Below are positions 16,577 to 23,759 of a DNA stretch of 64,000 nucleotides, piece by piece (the first letter of the stretch is position 1; each line of letters starts with the position of its first letter). The translations under genes and the position numbers were made by a program. Source of the stretch: UBA2834 sp963623365. Its GTDB lineage: Bacteria; Patescibacteriota; Saccharimonadia; Saccharimonadales; Saccharimonadaceae. The notes under the pieces were generated by a model, which ran no database searches, was not told the origin of the DNA, and saw nothing but the letters and a program-made list of their open reading frames with translations. The stretch is taken from NCBI GenBank assembly GCA_963623365.1, contig CAVFJY010000006.1, forward strand, positions 1 to 64,000, read 5' to 3'.

Positions 16577-16605
16577 TTGACAAATTGCACCAAGTATGCT
16601 AAAAT
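16577..16605 (+). promoter_or_regulatory. Near-consensus promoter (cassette class)
   Basis: TTGACA (16577-16582), 17-nt spacer ending TATGC, TAAAAT (16600-16605). Confidence 0.85.
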
Positions 16606-16613
16606 AACCAAGA

Positions 16614-16684
16614 TTCGCATCTCGCCAAAAGACCTGCGAAGGAACCTTTCGGTTTTAGTTTACAGCACAGGGGAGGTGTGCATA
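16614..16684 (+). promoter_or_regulatory. Structured leader with Shine-Dalgarno in a hairpin loop
   Basis: A 5' stem TTCGCA/TGCGAA (16614-16640), a small AACC-TTTC-GGTT hairpin, then GCACA (16665-16669), loop GGGGAGG, TGTGC (16677-16681). The whole Shine-Dalgarno is the 7-nt loop of a 5-bp stem, 8 nt before the ATG. Confidence 0.65.
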
Positions 16685-17296
16685 ATGGCAACAAATATTA
16701 TCCAGTTCAGACCGACTGCCCACTTCTCTTTTGAGAAGCGTGACGGTTACAACCTGGTCCCCGCGGAGATCATTGCGCACTTTTTTCAATACATGCGCGG
16801 AATCGGCCCTGATGCTTTCATTATCAAGCATTACGTCTTCACTGAAGACACCACCTTTTCCGCCCAGACGGAAATTATGCGCGGTTGCATTCCCACGGAG
16901 ACCACCATCGATCGCAGAATCATCCGTCAGCATCAGCAAGAACTCGAAGTCGAGCTCGACACTCATGCTGTCGAGGCCAAATCACGCATTAAGGAATATA
17001 CCTCAAAAATCTATCAGCGTCAGCACCGTGGCAATGATATTGTCTTCGTTAGGTGTCAGGATGGAATTATGGGGTGCGGCTGGTACGACTCTGCACACAC
17101 TACGCGCAAAGGGCTCAAGCTTGCCGCTTTCATGCTCTACGCGCTTGGTAGCATCAATAATGATGCGCACCTGCTTACAGCGGTCTACAACTATCTGCCC
17201 TACGACAGCGAACTCACGATCGCTGAAGCCAATCAGGCTAGCGACATTATCGTCAAGCTCCTGGCCGACAAAGCTAAGAATTATCGCCAGAACTAA
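16685..17296 (+). CDS. Cytosolic protein of unknown function (cassette class)
   Basis: 203 residues, no signal peptide or membrane helix. Mixed alpha/beta composition; a middle stretch rich in Gln/Arg/Glu (about 85-125) looks helical. No family recognised. Lysines and glutamines are coded mostly by AAG and CAG, unlike neighbouring genes. The start at 16685 follows a GGGGAGG site that sits in a hairpin loop; the open frame begins earlier but has no other site. It stands alone between mscL (divergent) and a convergent cassette, with its own promoter and terminator. Confidence 0.75.
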   Translation: MATNIIQFRPTAHFSFEKRDGYNLVPAEIIAHFFQYMRGIGPDAFIIKHYVFTEDTTFSAQTEIMRGCIPTETTIDRRIIRQHQQELEVELDTHAVEAKSRIKEYTSKIYQRQHRGNDIVFVRCQDGIMGCGWYDSAHTTRKGLKLAAFMLYALGSINNDAHLLTAVYNYLPYDSELTIAEANQASDIIVKLLADKAKNYRQN

Positions 17297-17310
17297 GCCC
17301 CCCAAAAATA

Positions 17311-17342
17311 CCCCAGACATTTTATCGTCTGGGGTTTTCTTT
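17311..17342 (+). terminator. Terminator of the gene at 16685
   Basis: 8-bp CCCCAGAC/GTCTGGGG stem, then TTTTCTTT. Confidence 0.9.
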
Positions 17343-17353
17343 ATTCTTTTTAC

Positions 17354-17387
17354 TAAAAAATTACCCTCCCCTTTCTATCAGGGAGGG
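17354..17387 (-). terminator. Terminator of the gene at 17441
   Basis: CCCTCCC/GGGAGGG stem; on the minus strand it is followed by TAATTTTTT. Confidence 0.85.
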
Positions 17388-17440
17388 CAAGTTGATGAAT
17401 TTGTTGCCACAGCAACTCAGTACAGCGCCTTGCGCATTTT

Positions 17441-17890
17441 TTATGCGAAGCGCACTTCACGATAACCCATCTCTTCGGCGCAAGCCTTCGCTAACTCCAG
17501 TGCTCCAGGCATATCCTGGTAAACACGCGCAATCTCGCGCAGCTCCTTTACTGACTTCGCCGACGCGATATCGGCAATCATCTGGCCGTAGTCCATCGCC
17601 TCAGACGACCTCGACTTTGTTAGCACAACCATGCCCACATTCTCGTCGTCTACCATGCCCTCGTAGTCTACTGCTTCCAGCAGATGTGTGGCAATGTCGG
17701 CCAGTGCGCGGTTCTTCGGACTCTCGTCCTCAAATCCCAGAATCTTAGCATCATACGCTGCCCAAGCTTCGTCATCGCACTCGATAATCGACATACCATT
17801 TGCAGCCATACCGATTCTGTTGCTTGCTGCCATCTTTTTGCGGGTTTCTTCGTCTCTATACATATGTACCTCTTCCTGCCAGCTCTCCAT
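17441..17890 (-). CDS. Small acidic protein of unknown function (cassette class)
   Basis: 149 residues from the ATG at 17890 (AGAGG upstream); an ATG at 17863 with AGGAAGAGG upstream is an equally good start (140 residues). The protein is soluble, Ala/Glu/Asp/Met-rich, probably all-helical, with no recognised domain. The leader is about 155 nt and contains a long hairpin (AATCTAGCCC pairing with GGGCTA-A-GATT) ending just before the first site. Own promoter and terminator. Confidence 0.72.
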   Translation of the reverse strand: MESWQEEVHMYRDEETRKKMAASNRIGMAANGMSIIECDDEAWAAYDAKILGFEDESPKNRALADIATHLLEAVDYEGMVDDENVGMVVLTKSRSSEAMDYGQMIADIASAKSVKELREIARVYQDMPGALELAKACAEEMGYREVRFA

Positions 17891-18050
17891 AGCCAGCCTC
17901 TAATCTTAGCCCGCCATGAGTGTCTTCACTTGGGGCTAGATTTCCCTCCCCTCAAAGAAACCTAGCTCCAAGCCAGAAAGCGTACATATCAAAACTCTTT
18001 TCATCAACTAAAAAGGGTCGTGGCTTGTGTATCTAACAAACCATAACCCC

Positions 18051-18079
18051 ATTATAGCACACTTTTCGCAAAAAGTCAA
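18051..18079 (-). promoter_or_regulatory. Near-consensus promoter (cassette class)
   Basis: Minus strand TTGACT (18079-18074), 17-nt spacer ending TGTGC, TATAAT (18056-18051). Drives the gene at 17890. Confidence 0.88.
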
Positions 18080-18089
18080 GATGCTTATG

Positions 18090-19775
18090 CTACATCGCTG
18101 TCGGAATCTCAATCCCCAGCAAGTCCAGCGCCCGCGCCAACACAAAATCTGCTTTGCGAATCACTGCCAGCCGCGCCGACCGCTCCATGTCGCTAGCCTG
18201 CGAAATCGGCGTTTTTTCATAATAGCGATTCAATTCTTGCGCCAACTCAAAGGCAAAACCCGCAATCTTATGCATCTCAAAATTCGTGCACACCTCCGCC
18301 ACAATTCGCGGAAAATCTAGCAGCAAGCGCAGCACGTCTTTCTCGGCCATAAAATCATAATCGCTATAATCCATTGGCATAAATTCCGCATTCTTCTCCA
18401 AAATCCGCCGCAAGCGCACGTCCGCATATTGGCAAAATGGCCCCGATTGCCCCGTTAGCGCAAAAATCTTATCTGGATCATATAAAATCCCCGTTTTCCG
18501 GTCTGCCACAAAGTCCGAATACTTAATCGCGCCCACCGCAATTTTCTGAATATCCGCATCCGCCAGTTCCGCGCCAAAATTTTCGCGTACCCGCCGCTCC
18601 GCATCATCTAACAGCTCTTCCATCAACACCACCCCCTTGCGCGACGACATTTTCTCTCGCTTCCCCTCCGGGCTAATCTGATCTATCGTGCCAAACCACA
18701 GATGATAATTATCAACCGTTAAACCAATCTTCTTCGCTAGTGCAAATAATTGCTCAAAATAAAATTTCTGTTCCGCACCTACGGCATAGATAATTCGGTC
18801 GGGATGAATATTTTCCACTCGATAAACCATGCAGCCCAGATCCGTTGTCGCATACAGCGCCGTGCCGTTACTCTTCAGCATCAACATCGGCACCTCAATC
18901 CCATATTCATCTAGCCGGCAGATAATCGAGCCGTCCTCATTTCGCTCAAACATGCCGTCTTTCACTAGTTGTTCGACTTTTTCCTTGCCCAGCTCCACGA
19001 AGCTACTTTCGCCCATTTCCATGTCCGTCGCAATCCCCAGCCGTGTCATAATTTCATGCGTATGTGCCATTGAAATTTCCTTAAAGCGCTGCGACAGCTC
19101 CACCGCTTCCGCATCTTTCGCTTCCAATTTCTTCAGCCATTCTTGCACCTGTTCTGCTAGCTCATGCCCGCCCGCTTTCTCTTCCGCTTTCAAATCGGCT
19201 TTCATTTGGATATAGATGTTGCCAAGGTCATAAATTGTCACTTCGTCTGCCGCAATCCCTGCTCGGCGAAACCCAGTTGCCCAAATCCCAAACGGCGTCC
19301 CCACATCGCCCAAATGATTATCTGTCACCACCTTCCAGCCATTCGCTTCCAAAATCCTCTTTGCTGCCCAACCTTGCGTACCAGGGCGTAGATGTCCTAC
19401 CGAATACGGCTTGGCAATATTCGTGCTCGGAAATTCCGAAATCGCTAATTTCCCCGCCCCCGAATCATTATCGCCATAATGCTCCGACCATGCCGTCTCC
19501 AGCTGCCCCATCAAAGCTTTCCCCGATACACCGATATTGATAAAGCCAGGCCCCGCCACCGTCAGCGCGTAGCCGCAGTCCCCCAGTTTCTGGATAATTT
19601 CTTCTGCAATCTCGCGCGGATTCTTGCCCACTTCTCGCGCCAAACGCAGAGCCACATTCGTCGCATAATCGCCCTCAATCTTCGCCGGCACCGCCGCGAG
19701 TTCGATTATCACCCCATCCACGCCATATAAATCTTTGATCGCTGCTTGAATCTCTGTTTTAAAATTATCCATCAT
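18090..19775 (-). CDS. argS: Arginyl-tRNA synthetase
   Basis: 561 residues, class I synthetase charging tRNA-Arg (two tRNA-Arg genes are in this window). N-terminal Arg-tRNA-synt domain (YATNVALRLAREVGKNP), HIGH-type motif as SVGHLRPGTQG, KMSKS-type motif as KMSSRKG, and a C-terminal DALR domain ending in the typical LGIEIPTAM. Start: TAAAAT (19787-19782) ends 6 nt before the first of two adjacent ATGs, so the mRNA is leaderless. Confidence 0.96.
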   Translation of the reverse strand: MMDNFKTEIQAAIKDLYGVDGVIIELAAVPAKIEGDYATNVALRLAREVGKNPREIAEEIIQKLGDCGYALTVAGPGFINIGVSGKALMGQLETAWSEHYGDNDSGAGKLAISEFPSTNIAKPYSVGHLRPGTQGWAAKRILEANGWKVVTDNHLGDVGTPFGIWATGFRRAGIAADEVTIYDLGNIYIQMKADLKAEEKAGGHELAEQVQEWLKKLEAKDAEAVELSQRFKEISMAHTHEIMTRLGIATDMEMGESSFVELGKEKVEQLVKDGMFERNEDGSIICRLDEYGIEVPMLMLKSNGTALYATTDLGCMVYRVENIHPDRIIYAVGAEQKFYFEQLFALAKKIGLTVDNYHLWFGTIDQISPEGKREKMSSRKGVVLMEELLDDAERRVRENFGAELADADIQKIAVGAIKYSDFVADRKTGILYDPDKIFALTGQSGPFCQYADVRLRRILEKNAEFMPMDYSDYDFMAEKDVLRLLLDFPRIVAEVCTNFEMHKIAGFAFELAQELNRYYEKTPISQASDMERSARLAVIRKADFVLARALDLLGIEIPTAM

Positions 19776-19781
19776 ATCTAT

Positions 19782-19787
19782 ATTTTA
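19782..19787 (-). promoter_or_regulatory. -10 box, leaderless start of argS
   Basis: TAAAAT on the minus strand, exactly 6 nt before the ATG at 19775. Confidence 0.7.
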
Positions 19788-19832
19788 ACATCTTTTTACC
19801 CTCTTATCAAAACCCCTCAAGCATATCCTCTA

Positions 19833-19861
19833 TTGACTTTTTCGCAAAACTATGCTACAAT
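19833..19861 (+). promoter_or_regulatory. Near-consensus promoter (cassette class)
   Basis: TTGACT (19833-19838), 17-nt spacer ending TATGC, TACAAT (19856-19861). Confidence 0.85.
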
Positions 19862-19879
19862 AAAATTATTGCTTTTGCA

Positions 19880-19947
19880 TACTTTGTGCTAAAGTAGTTT
19901 GTACACTCCAACCGGAGTGCGCACCCGTAGTGTCGCCCTCGTGCGAC
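19880..19947 (+). promoter_or_regulatory. Leader with three tandem hairpins
   Basis: TACTTT/AAAGTA (19880-19896), CACTCC-AACC-GGAGTG (19904-19919) and GTCGC/GCGAC (19932-19947), followed by an unpaired AGGAGG site. Confidence 0.6.
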
Positions 19948-19971
19948 AAGTTCATTAGGAGGAATGTTTTT

Positions 19972-20499
19972 ATGAAGAACGTTTTAACAAAGGCCCAGAA
20001 GTACATCGCACTAAACGAGCAGCAGGCGTCCGGTTCCAAGCTGACCACTGCCGAAATCCAGCAGTGCCGCCAGCTCCGCCGTGAGCTCGCCGCTCGCGGC
20101 CTCGACCCGCAGCATATCACGGGGCTTGAGTATCGTGCCCTTGTTTTTACCCATAAGGCTAAGGTGGCCACTTTTGTCTCTTTGCGTCCCGGCGACAAGC
20201 GCACCGTCCCGACCTATCTTTTCCTGAAGAAGGCCGGCATCGAACCCGACCAGCAGCGCCTTGCGCGTCTTCTGGCTGAGTTCAAACAGAACGCCAAGCG
20301 CGTCGACAAGCAGAAGACCGAGCGCTTCTCCGAGTTTAGCCGCTCGCATCGTCTGACCGACCTCACCGAGGCCGACTTCGACGAACTCGATTACTCGCTC
20401 GATGAGCTGGGTGATGAGCTGAGCGTCTCTCGCGACGATTCGAATAGCGTCGATTACGACGATATCAACGCTTTCGCCGCCGAAGCTTTTAACGTCTAA
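19972..20499 (+). CDS. Cytosolic protein of unknown function (cassette class)
   Basis: 175 residues from the ATG with AGGAGG upstream. The N-terminal two-thirds are basic and helical (QQCRQLRRELAARGLD); the last 45 residues are strongly acidic (DELDYSLDELGDELSVSRDD). No membrane segment or known domain. A basic body with an acidic tail recalls nucleic-acid-associated or chaperone-like small proteins, but this is only composition. AAG, CAG and CTG codons dominate, unlike argS and pyrG on either side. Own promoter, long leader and terminator. Confidence 0.75.
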   Translation: MKNVLTKAQKYIALNEQQASGSKLTTAEIQQCRQLRRELAARGLDPQHITGLEYRALVFTHKAKVATFVSLRPGDKRTVPTYLFLKKAGIEPDQQRLARLLAEFKQNAKRVDKQKTERFSEFSRSHRLTDLTEADFDELDYSLDELGDELSVSRDDSNSVDYDDINAFAAEAFNV

Positions 20500-20554
20500 T
20501 TGTTTTTTGGGGAGTGTCTTCCCCGCTATTAAGCCTCTTCCTCAATCTCCATCA

Positions 20555-20583
20555 GGGGCGACCAATTTGGTCGCCCCCTTTTT
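20555..20583 (+). terminator. Terminator of the gene at 19972
   Basis: GGGGCGACC/GGTCGCCCC stem with an AATTT loop, then TTTTT. A smaller GGGGA/TCCCC hairpin lies just upstream. Confidence 0.92.
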
Positions 20584-20649
20584 CATGTCTGTATTTTCGT
20601 CCCGCCCCACCACAGCCCCCCAGCACATCACCTAGAGTTACGCGTCGTA

Positions 20650-22263
20650 CTATTCACCAGAACGCCGCGTCACATTAACACTCGCCCGTACCAAGCCCTC
20701 AAACAACGGATGTGCCCGATACGGTCGACTCCGAAATTCCGGATGTGCCTGTGTTGCAATAAAATAATCACAAGCTGGCGCTTCCACATATTCCACCAAC
20801 TTTCCATCTGGCGATGTCCCCGACACCATCAAGCCGCCTTTCTCAATTTGCTTCAAAAACTTCTGATTCACTTCATAGCGATGCCGATGCCGCTCCACCA
20901 CTTCAGTCTCACCATACAATCTCTTCGCCAAACTCCCCGCTCGCAACTTCGCTGGATAATCTCCCAGGCGCATCGTCCCGCCTGTGCTTTCTTTCCCCTT
21001 TTGGTCTTCCATAATATAGACCACATTCGCCTCCGCCGACTCAGCAAATTCCTCCGAATTTGCATCCCGCATACCTCCGCGTCGCGCCGCCGCAATTACC
21101 GCCGTTTGCAATCCTAAACATAGTCCCAAATACGGTTTATTCTGTTTCAAACAATATTCTGCCGCCGCAATCTTCCCCTCTACGCCGCGCACACCAAAGC
21201 CCCCAGGCACCACTACGCCATCCACTGCCGCGAAATCCGCTGCCGAGGCTTTTTCTGCATCAATCCATATCGTCTTCAACCGCACGCCTACTTTCCATGC
21301 CGCCGCTTTCAACGCTTCCGTCACTGACAAATACGTATCCGTGTTATCAATATATTTCGCCACCAAGCCAATCTTCACTTCATCTTTTGGTTCCGCCTCA
21401 ATTCGCTGTACTAAATCTTCCCACTGGCTCATATCTGGATCGCCATGGTCAATGAAGCGTTCCAGTGGCGCCAACACACCACCTTTCACTGCATTCAGCG
21501 GCACCTCATATACCGATTTCGCATCCGGCATCAGCACCACCGCATCTTCTGGCACCGCGCAAAATGTCGCTAGCTTCGCCGCTACTTGCGGCGCTTTAAT
21601 CATTCTATCCACGTCCATCCGCGCTACTACCATATCAGGAATAATTCCAAATTCGCGCAAATCTCGCAACGAATTTTGCGCCGGCTTCGTCTTAAACTCC
21701 TGCGACGTCGACAGCCACGGCACATAGCATACATGCACATACAAACAATTCTCGCGCCCGACTCGCGTTGCAAACCCTCGAATCGCTTCCACAAAATGCG
21801 AACCCTCTAAGTCGCCAATCGTTCCGCCAATCTCCACAATATGCACGTCCGAGCCAAAATATTTTGCATTATCCAAAAATGTTTGCTGTACCAGCCCCGT
21901 CACATGCGGCACCAACTGCACCGTTCGCCCGCCAAATTCCCCTGCGCGCTCCGCATCAATTAATTTTTTATACAACTTGCCCGAAGTCCAAATCGAATTG
22001 CCTGTCATCTCCTCATCCAAGAAGCGCTCATAATGCCCCAGGTCCAAATCGGTTTCCGCTCCATCCCGTGTCACAAAACATTCACCATGTTCGCGCGGGT
22101 TCAGTAAACCCGCATCCACATTAAAATAAGGGTCGCATTTCTGCATCGAAACTTTCAGACCCTTCGCTTTCAAAATTGCACCAATACTCGCTGCCATGAT
22201 TCCCTTCCCCACGCCAGAAATCACGCCCCCTGTAACAAAAATATATTTCGTGTTTGTTTTCAT
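20650..22263 (-). CDS. pyrG: CTP synthase
   Basis: About 537 residues. Aminates UTP to CTP with glutamine. The N-terminal synthetase domain starts KYIFVTGGVISGVGKG and contains DGAETDLDLGHYERF. The C-terminal class-I glutamine amidotransferase has the nucleophile in LGLCLGLQ and the His-Glu of the triad in QAHPEF. The segment normally reading PYINVDPGTMSP is diverged (PYFNVDAGLLNP). The ATG at 22263 has GGAGG upstream. No downstream partner. Confidence 0.96.
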   Translation of the reverse strand: MKTNTKYIFVTGGVISGVGKGIMAASIGAILKAKGLKVSMQKCDPYFNVDAGLLNPREHGECFVTRDGAETDLDLGHYERFLDEEMTGNSIWTSGKLYKKLIDAERAGEFGGRTVQLVPHVTGLVQQTFLDNAKYFGSDVHIVEIGGTIGDLEGSHFVEAIRGFATRVGRENCLYVHVCYVPWLSTSQEFKTKPAQNSLRDLREFGIIPDMVVARMDVDRMIKAPQVAAKLATFCAVPEDAVVLMPDAKSVYEVPLNAVKGGVLAPLERFIDHGDPDMSQWEDLVQRIEAEPKDEVKIGLVAKYIDNTDTYLSVTEALKAAAWKVGVRLKTIWIDAEKASAADFAAVDGVVVPGGFGVRGVEGKIAAAEYCLKQNKPYLGLCLGLQTAVIAAARRGGMRDANSEEFAESAEANVVYIMEDQKGKESTGGTMRLGDYPAKLRAGSLAKRLYGETEVVERHRHRYEVNQKFLKQIEKGGLMVSGTSPDGKLVEYVEAPACDYFIATQAHPEFRSRPYRAHPLFEGLVRASVNVTRRSGE

Positions 22264-22446
22264 CGGGCACCTCCTTCTTTCGCCCACCTAATTTTATACT
22301 TTTAGCATAAACATTTTCTCCTCCGTCCGCAAGCGCTGACATTTACATTTTTTATGCCTTAACACTTGCGTCATCACGCTATATCTAGCGTAGTATTGAT
22401 ATTTTGCCCCACTATTTGCTATTACGCGTCATCCAAGAATTCATAG

Positions 22447-22452
22447 TATAAT
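22447..22452 (+). promoter_or_regulatory. -10 box, nearly leaderless start
   Basis: TATAAT ending 8 nt before the ATG at 22461. Confidence 0.6.
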
Positions 22453-22460
22453 CTAAGCAA

Positions 22461-23438
22461 ATGAACTGTTTCTATCTCTCTCGTTACAAATTCTATAAGC
22501 CTGCCGTCAAATCCGAGCTCAAATTTCTGCTCATGAGCGACATCCATTTCAGCCCTGCCGTTCGCGCCAAAACCCTTGCCGCTATTAAATCTCAAGTCGC
22601 CGCCGAACATCCAGATTATATTCTCATCGCCGGCGATCTCATCGATTCGCTCGACGCCATCCAGAGCCCAAGCGAGCTCAAACGCCTCACCGCTTGGCTC
22701 GCCAATCTTGGCACGATTGCGCCTACTCTCATTACCCTCGGCAATCACGATTTTTATCGCAAAAATCCTGCCTATACTGGCGCTTTTTCGCGTAAGCGTC
22801 ACTGGCGTGCCGAAACTCCCACTCAACTCATCACGGCTATTAATCAACTCGCCAACGTTCATCTTCTCGATAATGCCGCCTACGAAGACAAGCATGCCTA
22901 CATTTTTGGTTTCACCCAAAGCCCCGATTATTTCCAATTCGATCGCGACGAAAAGCACACCACCTCCATCACGCATCCAGGCAGCGAAGACAAAAATATT
23001 TTGCTCTATGACCTCCATCATCTCGACCAAAAATTAATCCATAAACTCCCGAAGCACAAAGCCAAAATCGCTCTCATTCACTCACCCGTCCATCTTTTCG
23101 ATTCCGAAGTTAATAGCTATCTCTATGAATTTGACTTCTTCGTCACGGGGCATATGCACAGCGGTGTCGTTCCGCCCGTACTTACGGACTTTTGGCCATC
23201 CGATCGTGGCCTCGTTGCGCCAGGCAAACTCTTTTTCCCGCGTCACGCCCGCACTCATATCACTGAGCCGCACCAGAAAACGATTGTTTGCGGCGCCGTT
23301 TCCACGATTCAGGATAGCGCCAAGCCACTCACTTTCCTCAATCACGCCTATCCCGTCAATCTCGCTACGCTCGAATTTTCCCATCGCCAGACTCTCGAAC
23401 ATAAACCCAACGTCAAGCATCAGTATTTGAATTTTTAG
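22461..23438 (+). CDS. Metallophosphoesterase (YaeI-like)
   Basis: 325 residues with the calcineurin-like metal motifs in order: SDIHFS (D-x-H), ILIAGDLID (GD-x2-D), LGNHDF (GNHD), ALIHSPVHLF, and VTGHMHSG (GHxH). These coordinate two metal ions for phosphate-ester hydrolysis. The start region is mildly hydrophobic but has no clear membrane anchor. Substrate unknown; relatives act on UDP-diacylglucosamine or nucleotides. Near-leaderless start. Confidence 0.88.
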   Translation: MNCFYLSRYKFYKPAVKSELKFLLMSDIHFSPAVRAKTLAAIKSQVAAEHPDYILIAGDLIDSLDAIQSPSELKRLTAWLANLGTIAPTLITLGNHDFYRKNPAYTGAFSRKRHWRAETPTQLITAINQLANVHLLDNAAYEDKHAYIFGFTQSPDYFQFDRDEKHTTSITHPGSEDKNILLYDLHHLDQKLIHKLPKHKAKIALIHSPVHLFDSEVNSYLYEFDFFVTGHMHSGVVPPVLTDFWPSDRGLVAPGKLFFPRHARTHITEPHQKTIVCGAVSTIQDSAKPLTFLNHAYPVNLATLEFSHRQTLEHKPNVKHQYLNF

Positions 23439-23450
23439 GTCGCAAGACCT

Positions 23451-23506
23451 GCGCAAATCCCGCGCAACCCCAAAATGTTACAAAAAAATCCGCACAAATC
23501 CCGCGC
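23451..23506 (+). repeat. Imperfect 15-bp direct repeat
   Basis: GCGCAAATCCCGCGC at 23451-23465 and GCACAAATCCCGCGC at 23492-23506 (one mismatch), 26 bases apart, between the metallophosphoesterase stop and tRNA-Arg. A GGTC-GCAA-GACC hairpin precedes it. Confidence 0.6.
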
Positions 23507-23527
23507 GGTCTCAGAATGCCCAAAACT

Positions 23528-23602
23528 TGGTAGGCCCGGCTGGAATCGAACCAGCATTGTACCCTTAGAGGGGGTATGTCCTATCCGTTGAACGACGGGC
23601 CC
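23528..23602 (-). tRNA. tRNA-Arg (TCT)
   Basis: Acceptor GGGCCCG/CGGGCCT (one G-T pair), anticodon stem TACCC/GGGTA, loop CCTCTAA (TCT), encoded CCA. Confidence 0.95.
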
Positions 23603-23636
23603 AATAGGGCTATTTTATCATATCGCCAAATTTTTC

Positions 23637-23665
23637 TTGATTTTCTCCGCCAAAGTCATTAAAAT
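23637..23665 (+). promoter_or_regulatory. Promoter of the MATE-kinase gene
   Basis: TTGATT (23637-23642), 17-nt spacer, TAAAAT (23660-23665). Confidence 0.65.
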
Positions 23666-23676
23666 ATCTAGATACT

Positions 23677-23708
23677 AAAGCGACAATTCGGAGCTTTCTT
23701 TTTTTTTG
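23677..23708 (+). promoter_or_regulatory. Terminator-like hairpin in the MATE leader
   Basis: AAAGC/GCTTT stem followed by C and nine T, about 52 bases upstream of the ATG and downstream of the promoter. It could act as an attenuator. Confidence 0.5.
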
Positions 23709-23759
23709 GAAATCCCATCTGCCGCACCACATATCAAAAATATAAACAACGGAGTTTTT

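Noticed and set aside
23706..23759. Upstream ATG as the start of the MATE fusion
   Set aside because: It falls at the T-run of the leader hairpin and has no Shine-Dalgarno; the ATG at 23760 has GGAG and starts like other MATE proteins.
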